NCBI GenBank assembly: GCA_040371205.1
Contig: AP031382.1
Coordinates: 2,415,562 to 2,479,561 of the forward strand
Length of the DNA stretch: 64,000 nucleotides
Source: Rhodanobacter sp.
Lineage (GTDB): Bacteria; Pseudomonadota; Gammaproteobacteria; Xanthomonadales; Rhodanobacteraceae
Direction: 5' to 3'
Shown: positions 43,762 through 52,992 of the stretch, one piece after another
Numbering within the stretch: position 1 is the first letter of the stretch
Layout: each line of letters begins with the position of its first letter
Translations under genes and position numbers: made by a program
Notes under the pieces: generated by a model
The model's input: only the letters and a program-made list of their open reading frames with translations
What the model was told of the DNA's origin: nothing
The model's database searches: none

Positions 43762-45161
43762 TGTCGCCATTTGAACAACTCGGCCTTCCGCCGGATGCCG
43801 ACGAACGCATGATCAAGCGCGCCTACGCACAGCGCCTGCGCGACACTCGACCGGACAGCGACCCGGAAGGGTTTCAGCGGCTGCACGCGATCTACCAGGC
43901 GGCGTTGGCGCAATGCGAGGGCAAACCATTGGCCGAAACGGTTCGCCACGCACCATCACACGAAGCGACGACGCCGACCGGAAGTACGGCTGCTCCCACG
44001 CCGGACCCGCCGCGGAAGCCACCCGTCTTCTCGTTCGAGCGTTTCCATGCGGAACTGAGCGACCTCGCTGCGCGGGGCGACGCGGTGAAGCTCAGTGCCT
44101 GGCTGGAACAACAGCCGGCCCTGTGGTCGCTGCAGCTCAAGACCCGCGCAGGCCACGAACTGTTCGCACGACTCCATCGCGAAACGCCTCCGATGTCGCC
44201 GGCCTGCATGGATGTGCTGCTGGCGTTCTTCGACATGAACCAGGCGCGCCCGGGCAACCACGCACTCCTCATGCAGCAGCTGCAGCGGCGCATGCAACTG
44301 GCATGGGAGCTGCAGCCATCGCAACGCGACAAGCTTGCCGAACGCATGGACATGCGCCTGCACAGCGAACGCCGCGAACTGGACCACAAGCTGGACCGAT
44401 TGGCGCAACCGCCCCGCTGGGACCAAATTTTCCGGATCGGCATTACGCCGTACGCGGTTTCTTCCTACGTGCAGTTCATCCAGCGGCTAGGCCTCGGCCA
44501 CCCGGAAGATCTACCCGAAGCCTGCAACCGGGAGCAGATCCATTTCTGGCAAAAGGCCACGGAACATGGCCAGGTCGGGCGGCAACGGCTCCAGCTCGGC
44601 GCAATCCGCTGCTTTGCCGCATTGCTCGGCGGGCTGCTATGGGGCCTGCTGCTCGGCATCGCCATGCACATACCGCCGGCCCGTTTCTACTGGCCAGTGT
44701 TCTGGTTTTGCCTCGGCATACCGATCGCCGTCTGTTCTTTCTGGGCCTTATGCATGCTCGTATTGCCGCTGGACGGCTGGCATGCCAAGCCTGAGTACCA
44801 ACCGGCCCGCTGGCCGTGGCTCAACCTGCTGCTGGTACCCGTGCTGTGCACAGCCACATTGGCATTCGCGATCTCGGACAATTACACGGCCGCGTTGCTG
44901 CCCGCGCTCGCGGGGCTATGGCTGGCACTGAGGCGTCTATGGCGCCGCAATGTGGTGTCGTTGCGTCTCAGTCCACGATTGATCTGGGTGGGCTTGTGGG
45001 GAGTCTTCATGCTGACCCGTTCGTTGTTGAACGGCAGCAACCCGAACATAGACGACACCACCTACCCTGCGCTGGCTGCCACGACGGCCATGCTGGCTTG
45101 GAGCGTCGATCTGTGGCGCCAGCGGCAGGGCTTGCGCGTACGCCGCAGGATCTCTCGCTGA
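43761..45161 (+). CDS. Membrane-anchored J-domain-like partner of HscC
   Basis: 466 residues. The N-terminal 55 residues form a J-domain-like helical hairpin (SPFEQLGLPPDADERMIKRA, QRLHAIYQAALAQ), but the HPD tripeptide is RPD (TRPDSDPEGF). A helical cytoplasmic region follows, then about six transmembrane segments from residue 280 on (CFAALLGGLLWGLLLGIAM, YWPVFWFCLGIPIAVCSFWA, LLLVPVLCTATLAFAI). The DjlB/DjlC partners of HscC also have a divergent J motif, so RPD may be the family norm. It probably targets HscC to the membrane. Overlap with hscC supports joint function. Confidence 0.78.
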   Translation: MSPFEQLGLPPDADERMIKRAYAQRLRDTRPDSDPEGFQRLHAIYQAALAQCEGKPLAETVRHAPSHEATTPTGSTAAPTPDPPRKPPVFSFERFHAELSDLAARGDAVKLSAWLEQQPALWSLQLKTRAGHELFARLHRETPPMSPACMDVLLAFFDMNQARPGNHALLMQQLQRRMQLAWELQPSQRDKLAERMDMRLHSERRELDHKLDRLAQPPRWDQIFRIGITPYAVSSYVQFIQRLGLGHPEDLPEACNREQIHFWQKATEHGQVGRQRLQLGAIRCFAALLGGLLWGLLLGIAMHIPPARFYWPVFWFCLGIPIAVCSFWALCMLVLPLDGWHAKPEYQPARWPWLNLLLVPVLCTATLAFAISDNYTAALLPALAGLWLALRRLWRRNVVSLRLSPRLIWVGLWGVFMLTRSLLNGSNPNIDDTTYPALAATTAMLAWSVDLWRQRQGLRVRRRISR

Positions 45162-45207
45162 CACCGACGAGTCGCCATGCCCGCCTGCCACATGCGCAGT
45201 GCCTTGG

Positions 45208-45548
45208 TCAGCGCCCGCGCGGACGGAAATGTAGCGGCATCGGCTCCACCGCCACGCGCGCCTGCCCGGATGAACCGGAAGCGCGCGACTCCGTCGAAGC
45301 GGTCGCCGGCCTGTTCGACCCGCAAGCGCCGCAGGTACTGCACCCATCGCTGCAATCGCCCGTGCCCTGACTGGGCTGCAGGCGTCGTCCCAGCCCTTTC
45401 ACCAGACGCGAATCGCTGCGCGACAGCCGGATCGAAACCGCCGCCAGCCAGCGGCTGGTGAGCTGCGGCGCCAGCTTGCGGAACACCGCCAGCGCGCTGG
45501 CCGCCACGACCATACCAAGCACGATGTATTGGATCAGCAGGCCGGCGC

Positions 45549-45552
<4 letters not shown>
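45208..45552 (-). CDS. Small membrane protein with Cys cluster, FeoB-associated
   Basis: 114 residues beginning MSAGLLIQYIVLGMVVAASA, a single transmembrane helix, followed by a basic stretch and the cluster DCSDGCSTCGAC (Cys67, 71, 74, 77). Its start overlaps the feoB stop by 4 nt (ATGA), so it is the third gene of the feo operon. It is not a FeoC winged-helix protein; the layout (helix plus CX3CX2CX2C) resembles the FeoB-associated Cys-rich proteins. It could bind iron or sense redox state next to FeoB. The C-terminal 35 residues are low complexity. Confidence 0.75.
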
Positions 45553-47380
<1,828 letters not shown>

Positions 47381-47384
<4 letters not shown>

Positions 47385-47623
47385 GCCGCCTCCTCGCGCA
47401 CGTTCACGCGTGCGGCCTCGACGCGGCGCAGGGCGAAGCGGGTGAAACCGATCTGGATCAGCAGCGGATCGGCGCCCAGCGGCGCCCGTGCCACCACGCG
47501 CACCGGCTCGCCGTCGACGAAGCCGAGGTCGCGCAGGCGCTGCGCCACCGCGTCGTCCGCGTGGGCATCGTCCACGCGATCCACCACGGCGATGGCACCC
47601 TTCGGCAAGTCGGACAAGCGCAC
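47381..47623 (-). CDS. feoA: FeoA domain protein (GTG start)
   Basis: An 80-residue SH3-like FeoA: RLSDLPKGAIAVVDRV at the N-terminus, AQRLRDLGFVDGEPVRVVAR in the centre and RFALRRVEAARVNV at the end. It regulates FeoB. No ATG lies close to the domain start, so GTG at 47623 is proposed; TTG at 47629 would add two residues. The long upstream open frame is ruled out because it runs through the Fur site and into the divergent hydratase gene. Confidence 0.85.
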
Positions 47624-47639
47624 GGTCAATCCGATTACA

Positions 47640-47658
47640 AATAAGAATGGTTCGCATT
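47640..47658 (-). promoter_or_regulatory. Probable Fur box upstream of feoA
   Basis: Minus strand AATGCGAACCATTCTTATT, an imperfect palindrome close to gammaproteobacterial Fur boxes (AATGAGAATnATTCTCATT type), in an AT-rich island 17 nt before the proposed feoA start. Iron-bound Fur would repress the feo operon. It also lies about 90 nt upstream of the divergent liuC. Confidence 0.75.
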
Positions 47659-47745
47659 GTACCCGTATTGCGCGCGTATTGCAGGATGCCCGGGCAGGCG
47701 TCGCACGACGATTTAAGATGTCCGTTTTCTCCGCAGGATTCTCCG

Positions 47746-48537
47746 ATGGCTTCCTTCGTACAGACCACCGACCTTGCCGGGGTGCGCACACTGGCGATGC
47801 ACCGCCCCGAGGTGCACAACGCGTTCGACGACGCACTGATCGCCGAACTCACCGCCGCCATCGAGGAGGCGGGCCGCGATCCGGCAGTGCGCGCCATCGT
47901 GCTCACCGGCAGCGGCGCCAGCTTCTCCGCCGGCGCGGATCTGCACTGGATGCGCGGCATGGCCAAGGCCAGCGAGACGGAAAACCGCGACGACTCGCTG
48001 CGGCTGGCGCGGCTGATGCGCAGCCTGCAGTTCTGCCCCAAACCCACCGTCGCCCGCGTCAACGGCGCGGCCTACGGCGGCGGCGTGGGCCTGGTCGCCT
48101 GTTGCGACATCGCCATCGGTGCGGAGGGCGCCAAGTTCGGCCTCACCGAAGTGAAGCTCGGCCTGGTGCCCGCGGTGATCTCGCCCTACGTGATCGCCGC
48201 GATCGGCTTGCGCCATGCGCGCAAGCTGTTCCTCACCGGCGAGGTGTTCGACGCCACCGAGGCGCAGCGCATCGGCCTGCTGCACCAGGTCGTGACGCCG
48301 GCGGCGCTGGATGAAGCCGTGGCGTTCGCGTTGAAGCTGCTGGCCAAGGCCGGCCCGGAGGCGCAGCGCGAAGCCAAGCGGCTCGCCTTTCACATGGGCG
48401 GACTCGACGAAACCGCCGCCGAGCGCATCGATCACGGCAATGCCGAACTGATCGCCCGCCTGCGCGTGTCGCCGGAAGGACAGGAGGGGCTCACCGCCTT
48501 CCTCGACAAGCGCGCGCCGGCGTGGGTCGCCGGTTGA
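47746..48537 (+). CDS. liuC: Enoyl-CoA hydratase, probable 3-methylglutaconyl-CoA hydratase
   Basis: A 263-residue crotonase. SGASFSAGADLHWMRGMAK carries the first oxyanion-hole loop, and NGAAYGGGVGLVACCDIAIG the second, followed by FGLTEVKLGLVPAVISPYV, whose Glu is the acid/base. ADLHWM plus the KLGLVPA-I-SPYV stretch is usual in LiuC hydratases that convert 3-methylglutaconyl-CoA to HMG-CoA. It is 86 nt upstream of the carboxylase alpha subunit. The ATG at 47746 has CAGGA as ribosome site. Confidence 0.9.
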   Translation: MASFVQTTDLAGVRTLAMHRPEVHNAFDDALIAELTAAIEEAGRDPAVRAIVLTGSGASFSAGADLHWMRGMAKASETENRDDSLRLARLMRSLQFCPKPTVARVNGAAYGGGVGLVACCDIAIGAEGAKFGLTEVKLGLVPAVISPYVIAAIGLRHARKLFLTGEVFDATEAQRIGLLHQVVTPAALDEAVAFALKLLAKAGPEAQREAKRLAFHMGGLDETAAERIDHGNAELIARLRVSPEGQEGLTAFLDKRAPAWVAG

Positions 48538-48623
48538 GCCTCCATGCTGCGCTGCGCATCGGCGCAGCGCGGCAAATCTGCTAGTTTTCCGAGGCTTTGC
48601 ATCGCCCCGGCCAAGGAAACCGC

Positions 48624-50612
48624 ATGTTCGAACGCGTACTGATCGCCAACCGCGGCGAGATCGCCTGCCGCGTGATCCGCACCTGCCGGCGGCTCGGCAT
48701 CCGCAGCATCGCGGTGTACTCCGAGGCGGACCGCGACGCGCAGCACGTGCGCCTCGCCGACGAGGCCTGGCCCATCGGCGGTTCGCGCCCGGCGGAATCC
48801 TACCTGCGCATCGACGCGATCCTGGACGCCGCGAAGAAGAGCGGCGCGCAGGCCATCCATCCAGGCTACGGCTTCCTGTCCGAGAACACCGCGTTCTCGC
48901 GCGCCTGCAAGGAAGCCGGCATCGTGTTCATCGGCCCCGACCCCGAAAGCATCGAGGCGATGGGCTCGAAGGCGGCGGCCAAGCGCCTGATGGCGAAGCA
49001 TGCGGTGCCACTGGTGCCCGGCTACGACGGCGACAACCAGGACAACGCCTTTCTGGCCGAACAGGCGCATGCCATCGGCTATCCGCTGATCATCAAGCCT
49101 TCGGCCGGCGGCGGCGGCAAGGGCATGCAGATCGTGCGCGGCGACGCGGAGTTCCCCGAGGCGCTGGCCACCGCGCAACGCGTGGCGCAAGCCGCGTTCG
49201 GCGACGCCAGCATGCTGCTGGAGCGCTACGTCGAGCATCCGCGCCACATCGAATTCCAGGTGTTCGGCGACCGCCACGGCCACGTGATCCACCTCGACGA
49301 GCGCGAGTGTTCGGCGCAACGCCGCTACCAGAAGGTGCTGGAGGAAACGCCCTCGCCCTTCCTCACCCCCGAGACGCGCGCCGCGATGGGCGCCGCAGCC
49401 GTCGCGGCGGCGAAGGCGGTGAACTACGTGGGCGCCGGCACGGTGGAATTCATCGTCGGGCCGCAGGGCGATTTCCACTTCATGGAAATGAACACCCGCC
49501 TGCAGGTGGAGCACCCGGTCACCGAACTCACCCACGGCATCGACCTCGTGGAGTGGCAATTGCGCATCGCGAACGGCGAACCGCTGCCGCTCGCACAGGA
49601 GCAGGTCGCCTCGCACGGCCACGCCATCGAGGTGCGCCTGTACGCGGAGGACCCCGAGCAGAACTTCCTGCCCGGCTCCGGCAAGCTGCACACGCTGCGC
49701 CTGCCCGCGCCGTCGCGCCACGTGCGCATCGACGGCGGTGTGGCCGAGGGCGACACGGTGACGATCTTCTACGACCCGATGATCGCCAAGCTGATCGTGT
49801 GGGACAAAGACCGCCCGCAGGCCATGCAGCGCCTGCGCGAGGCGCTGGCCGAATGCGAGATCGAAGGCCCGAAAGCCAACGTCGCCTTCCTCGAACGGCT
49901 GGCGCGCCATCCGGCCATCGTCGAGGCGCGCATCGACACCGGCTACCTCGACCGCCATCTCGACGAGTTCGTCACCGGCCACGGCGAACCCGACCCACGC
50001 ACGCTGTTCGCCGCCGCCACCGCCGCGCTGCTGCACGACGAGGCGAATGCCGCGACGAACCCGACCGACCCGCACTCGCCGTGGGCCAGCGCCGACGCGT
50101 GGCGCGTGGGCCATGCCGGCAAGCGCATCGTAGCGCTGGCGCGTGGCGAGGCCCGCTACGAGATCGAAGCGCACGGCCACGCCGGCAACTACCGCCTGCG
50201 CCACGGCGACAATGCCTGCGATGTGCGCGGCGCGCGCCTCGACGGCGACGCGCTCAGCGCCCGCTTCGACGGCGAAGCCGAACGGCATGCCCTGCGCAGC
50301 AACACGCACCGCGTGCTGCTGCACGATGCCGACGGCCGCCGCTGGCGCCTCGACCGCGCGCCGGCCTACGCCTGGGCGTCAAAAGACAGCGCCGGCGGCA
50401 ACCAGGTCGTCGCGCCGATGCCGGGCCGCATCGTGCTGGTGAAGGCCAAGCCCGGCGACAGCGTCGAAGAAGGCCAGGAACTGCTGGTGATGGAAGCGAT
50501 GAAGATGGAGCTGGCCTTGAAGGCGCCGCGCGCCGGCACCATCGAAAGCATCGGCGCCGCGCAAGGTGATTTCGTCGAAGCCGATGCGGTGCTGGTGCGC
50601 TTCGACGCCTGA
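48624..50612 (+). CDS. liuD: 3-methylcrotonyl-CoA carboxylase biotin-containing alpha subunit
   Basis: 662 residues. The biotin carboxylase domain (1-450) has FERVLIANRGEIACRVIRT, the ATP-grasp loop KPSAGGGGKGMQIV, and EMNTRLQVEHPVTE. The C-terminal biotinyl domain has MEAMKMELALKAP with the biotin-accepting Lys near residue 627. It carboxylates biotin for LiuB to make 3-methylglutaconyl-CoA. AAGGA precedes the ATG at 48624. Followed by a 106-bp palindromic repeat and then liuE. Confidence 0.94.
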   Translation: MFERVLIANRGEIACRVIRTCRRLGIRSIAVYSEADRDAQHVRLADEAWPIGGSRPAESYLRIDAILDAAKKSGAQAIHPGYGFLSENTAFSRACKEAGIVFIGPDPESIEAMGSKAAAKRLMAKHAVPLVPGYDGDNQDNAFLAEQAHAIGYPLIIKPSAGGGGKGMQIVRGDAEFPEALATAQRVAQAAFGDASMLLERYVEHPRHIEFQVFGDRHGHVIHLDERECSAQRRYQKVLEETPSPFLTPETRAAMGAAAVAAAKAVNYVGAGTVEFIVGPQGDFHFMEMNTRLQVEHPVTELTHGIDLVEWQLRIANGEPLPLAQEQVASHGHAIEVRLYAEDPEQNFLPGSGKLHTLRLPAPSRHVRIDGGVAEGDTVTIFYDPMIAKLIVWDKDRPQAMQRLREALAECEIEGPKANVAFLERLARHPAIVEARIDTGYLDRHLDEFVTGHGEPDPRTLFAAATAALLHDEANAATNPTDPHSPWASADAWRVGHAGKRIVALARGEARYEIEAHGHAGNYRLRHGDNACDVRGARLDGDALSARFDGEAERHALRSNTHRVLLHDADGRRWRLDRAPAYAWASKDSAGGNQVVAPMPGRIVLVKAKPGDSVEEGQELLVMEAMKMELALKAPRAGTIESIGAAQGDFVEADAVLVRFDA

Positions 50613-50621
50613 GACTCAAAG

Positions 50622-50727
50622 CCCTCTCCCTCCGGGATGGGGTTGGGGTGAGGGTTCGGTTGGAACACGGCGCTTCATCCGAACCCTCATCCGCCCCTTC
50701 GGGACACCTTTACCCGGAGGGAGAAGG
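50622..50727. repeat. 106-bp intergenic imperfect palindrome (MITE/REP-like)
   Basis: The ends are inverted (CCCTCTCCCTCCGGG and CCCGGAGGGAGAAGG), and internally GGGGTTGGGGTGAGGGTTCGG faces CCGAACCCTCATCCGCCCC. The whole segment could fold into one long hairpin in RNA or DNA. Elements of the CCTCTCCC...GGGAGAAGG type are scattered between genes in many proteobacterial genomes, including Xanthomonadales; the copy number cannot be seen here. It fills the gap between liuD and liuE. Confidence 0.9.
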
Positions 50728-50746
50728 AAACCCACTGGAGACCGCG

Positions 50747-51646
50747 ATGACCGCATCCAACCACGTCCGCATCGTCGAAGTCGGCGCCCGCGACGGCCTG
50801 CAGAACGAGAAGACCCTGCTGCCGGCCGAGGTGAAGATCGCGCTGATCGACCGGCTTTCGTCCACCGGCCTGACCACCATCGAGGCGACCAGCTTCGTCA
50901 GCCCTAAATGGGTGCCGCAGCTGGCCGACGCGGCCGAAGTGTTCGCCGGCATCCGCAAGGTGCCGGGCGTGAGCTACCCGGTACTTGTGCCCAACCTGCA
51001 GGGTTACGAGCGCGCGCGCGAAGTCGGCGCCGGCGAGATCGCGGTGTTCACCGCCGCCAGCGAGGCGTTCAACCGCACGAACATCAACGCCTCGATCGAC
51101 GAATCGATCGAGCGCTTCGCACCGGTGCTGGAACGCGCGCGGGTCGACGGCGTGAAGGTGCGCGGCTACGTCTCCACCGTGCTCGGCTGCCCCTACCAGG
51201 GCGAGGTGCCGGTGGCCGACGTGGTGCGCGTGGCGCAGCGCCTGTATGCGGCCGGCTGCTACGAAATCTCGCTGGGCGACACCATCGGCGTCGGCACGCC
51301 GGCCAAGGCGCGCGCGATGCTGCGCGCGGTCGCGGCCGAGCTGCCGATGGACGCGCTGGCCGTGCATTTCCACGACACCTACGGCCAGGCGCTGGCCAAC
51401 ATCCTGGCCTGCCTGGAAGAAGGCGTGCGCGTGGTGGACAGCGCCGTCTCCGGCACCGGCGGCTGCCCTTACGCGAAAGGCGCGACGGGCAACGTGGCCA
51501 GCGAGGACGTGGTCTACATGCTGCACGGCATGGGCATGGAGACCGGCGTCGACCTCGACCTGCTGGTGGCCACCGGCGCCTGGCTCGCCGCACAGCTGCA
51601 CAAGGACACGTCCAGCCGCGTGACGCGGGCGCGCACGGCGGCGTGA
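50747..51646 (+). CDS. liuE: Hydroxymethylglutaryl-CoA lyase
   Basis: A 299-residue TIM-barrel lyase cleaving HMG-CoA to acetoacetate and acetyl-CoA, the last step of leucine breakdown. VEVGARDGLQNEKTLLP has the catalytic Arg and Asp, HFHDTYGQALAN the metal-binding His pair, and SGTGGCPYAKGATGNVASED the catalytic Cys loop. The ATG at 50747 lies just past the palindromic repeat; CTGGAG is the ribosome site. An open frame upstream reads through the repeat and is not used. Confidence 0.94.
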   Translation: MTASNHVRIVEVGARDGLQNEKTLLPAEVKIALIDRLSSTGLTTIEATSFVSPKWVPQLADAAEVFAGIRKVPGVSYPVLVPNLQGYERAREVGAGEIAVFTAASEAFNRTNINASIDESIERFAPVLERARVDGVKVRGYVSTVLGCPYQGEVPVADVVRVAQRLYAAGCYEISLGDTIGVGTPAKARAMLRAVAAELPMDALAVHFHDTYGQALANILACLEEGVRVVDSAVSGTGGCPYAKGATGNVASEDVVYMLHGMGMETGVDLDLLVATGAWLAAQLHKDTSSRVTRARTAA

Positions 51647-51665
51647 CGCGAAGCCTCACGGCAAC

Positions 51666-51989
51666 TCAACGTTCGCCGGCTTCGAGCACGCCCCACCCGC
51701 AGGCCAGCAACGACATGCCGGCCACCGCCAGCAACAGTGCAATGGCCGGCATCGACCAGTCGCCGTGCAACCAGTCGCGCCAGCCGTCATGCAGCAATGG
51801 TGAACGCGACAGGCTCGCCCAACCGGCAGCCACGCCAGCGAGGACACCGCCCCACAGCGGCCAAGCGATGCGGCGCCGGCGTGCAGGCAAGCGCTGCATC
51901 ACCCGTTCGCTGAATCCACCGTCGGGTATCGGCCCGTCGAAACCCCGTCGCAGCAGCGCCTCGATCCCGTCGTCGTGCACGTCATTCAT
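51666..51989 (-). CDS. Small membrane protein, probable anti-sigma factor
   Basis: 107 residues: a short cytoplasmic N-terminus (MNDVHDDGIEALLRRGFDGP, then GGFSERVMQRLPARRRR) and two hydrophobic segments (AWPLWGGVLAGVAAGWASL, PAIALLLAVAGMSLLACGWG). It overlaps the ECF sigma gene by 4 nt, the typical position of a cognate anti-sigma factor. No zinc-binding HX3CX2C motif is present, so it is not a ZAS-type anti-sigma. Function is inferred from position and topology. Confidence 0.65.
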   Translation of the reverse strand: MNDVHDDGIEALLRRGFDGPIPDGGFSERVMQRLPARRRRIAWPLWGGVLAGVAAGWASLSRSPLLHDGWRDWLHGDWSMPAIALLLAVAGMSLLACGWGVLEAGER

Positions 51990-52567
51990 GATGCGCTCTC
52001 CTCGTCATGGGTTTGCCACGCGGCCAGCCACGTCTTGAGTTTTGCCTTGCCACGCAGGGCGTGGGTCTTCACCGTGCCCAGCGGCATCGCCAGCACGTAT
52101 GCGGCCTCTTCGTGGCTCAAGCCCATCTGCACGCAATGCAGCAGCACCGTCTGTTCGGCGGCGGACAGGCGCTGCATCGCGCGTTCGACATCCAGTTGCA
52201 GATCGACCGGCTGCGGCGAGGCCGGCAAGCGTTCGAGCTCGCCTTCGCCGGCCTCGGCGTCAGCCAAGGGCTGCTTGCGCCTTGCCTGGAGGAAACAACT
52301 GTAGGCGATGCGGTAAAGCCACGTCGAAAAACGGGCCTCGCCGCGGAACTGGCCGAGCTTGCGCCACGCCAGCAGGAAGGTTTCCTGCGCCAGGTCGTCG
52401 GCCGCGGCCTCATCGCCGTGCAGCAGCCGGCGCAGTTGCGCGCGCACCATGCCCTGGTGACGGCGCAGCAACTGTTCGAACGCCCTGCGATCGTTGTCCA
52501 GCAGGGCGCGCGCCACCAGTGCCTGGTCGATGCGCGCTTCGGCGACGCCGTCAGTCACGCCGGCCAT
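51986..52567 (-). CDS. ECF RNA polymerase sigma factor
   Basis: A 193-residue sigma-70 family ECF factor. Region 2 includes DEAAADDLAQETFLLAWRKL and FSTWLYRIAYSCFLQARR; region 4 includes LSAAEQTVLLHCVQMGLSHE and MPLGTVKTHALRGKAKLK. It probably responds to envelope stress through the small membrane protein that follows. The start overlaps the upstream membrane-protein gene by 17 nt, so three genes form one unit. Confidence 0.92.
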   Translation of the reverse strand: MAGVTDGVAEARIDQALVARALLDNDRRAFEQLLRRHQGMVRAQLRRLLHGDEAAADDLAQETFLLAWRKLGQFRGEARFSTWLYRIAYSCFLQARRKQPLADAEAGEGELERLPASPQPVDLQLDVERAMQRLSAAEQTVLLHCVQMGLSHEEAAYVLAMPLGTVKTHALRGKAKLKTWLAAWQTHDEESAS

Positions 52568-52919
52568 CGCGCCGGTTCAGCCACCAGCTCGCGAGATAGC
52601 CCAGCCCGGTCATCAGCGGCAGCAAGCCCAACCCCCACAGGCTGCCGATGCTGCGACCGCTGTCGAGCTGGCCGGGCAGCGCGAGCAGGGTCGCCATCAG
52701 TCCGAGGCCGACGCTGATCAGCACCAGCGCGCGACGCCGTTCGGAATAGGCCACCTGCGGCTCCACCAGCAGTTGCGGCGGCAAGTCCACGCCCTTGTCG
52801 GCCAGTTGCATCAGGGTGCGGTAGCGCGCCTGCGTCTGCAGGTAGCGGTAGCGCAACAGGATCAGCACGATGAGGACCGGAGCCGACATCACGACGAAGG
52901 GAATGAAAAAGAATTCCAT
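52551..52919 (-). CDS. Membrane protein, first gene of the ECF sigma operon (DUF6249-like)
   Basis: 122 residues from the ATG at 52919. An N-terminal helix (MEFFFIPFVVMSAPVLIVLI), a cytoplasmic stretch with TLMQLADKGVDLPPQLL, and two more helices (VLISVGLGLMATLLALP, GLGLLPLMTGLGYLASWWL). This layout matches DUF6249-type proteins often found next to ECF sigma genes in Xanthomonadales. The function is unknown. Its end overlaps the sigma gene. Confidence 0.7.
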   Translation of the reverse strand: MEFFFIPFVVMSAPVLIVLILLRYRYLQTQARYRTLMQLADKGVDLPPQLLVEPQVAYSERRRALVLISVGLGLMATLLALPGQLDSGRSIGSLWGLGLLPLMTGLGYLASWWLNRRDGRRD

Positions 52920-52992
52920 GGGTTTGCTCCAGCAGGTGTATCGAGCCGTGCGGGCCTGATGACGGGTGATTGAACGACGCGCTTTCCTGAGC

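Noticed and set aside
50648-50746. Upstream start for liuE within the palindromic repeat
   Set aside because: Those codons are repeat sequence; the ATG at 50747 matches the normal lyase N-terminus.
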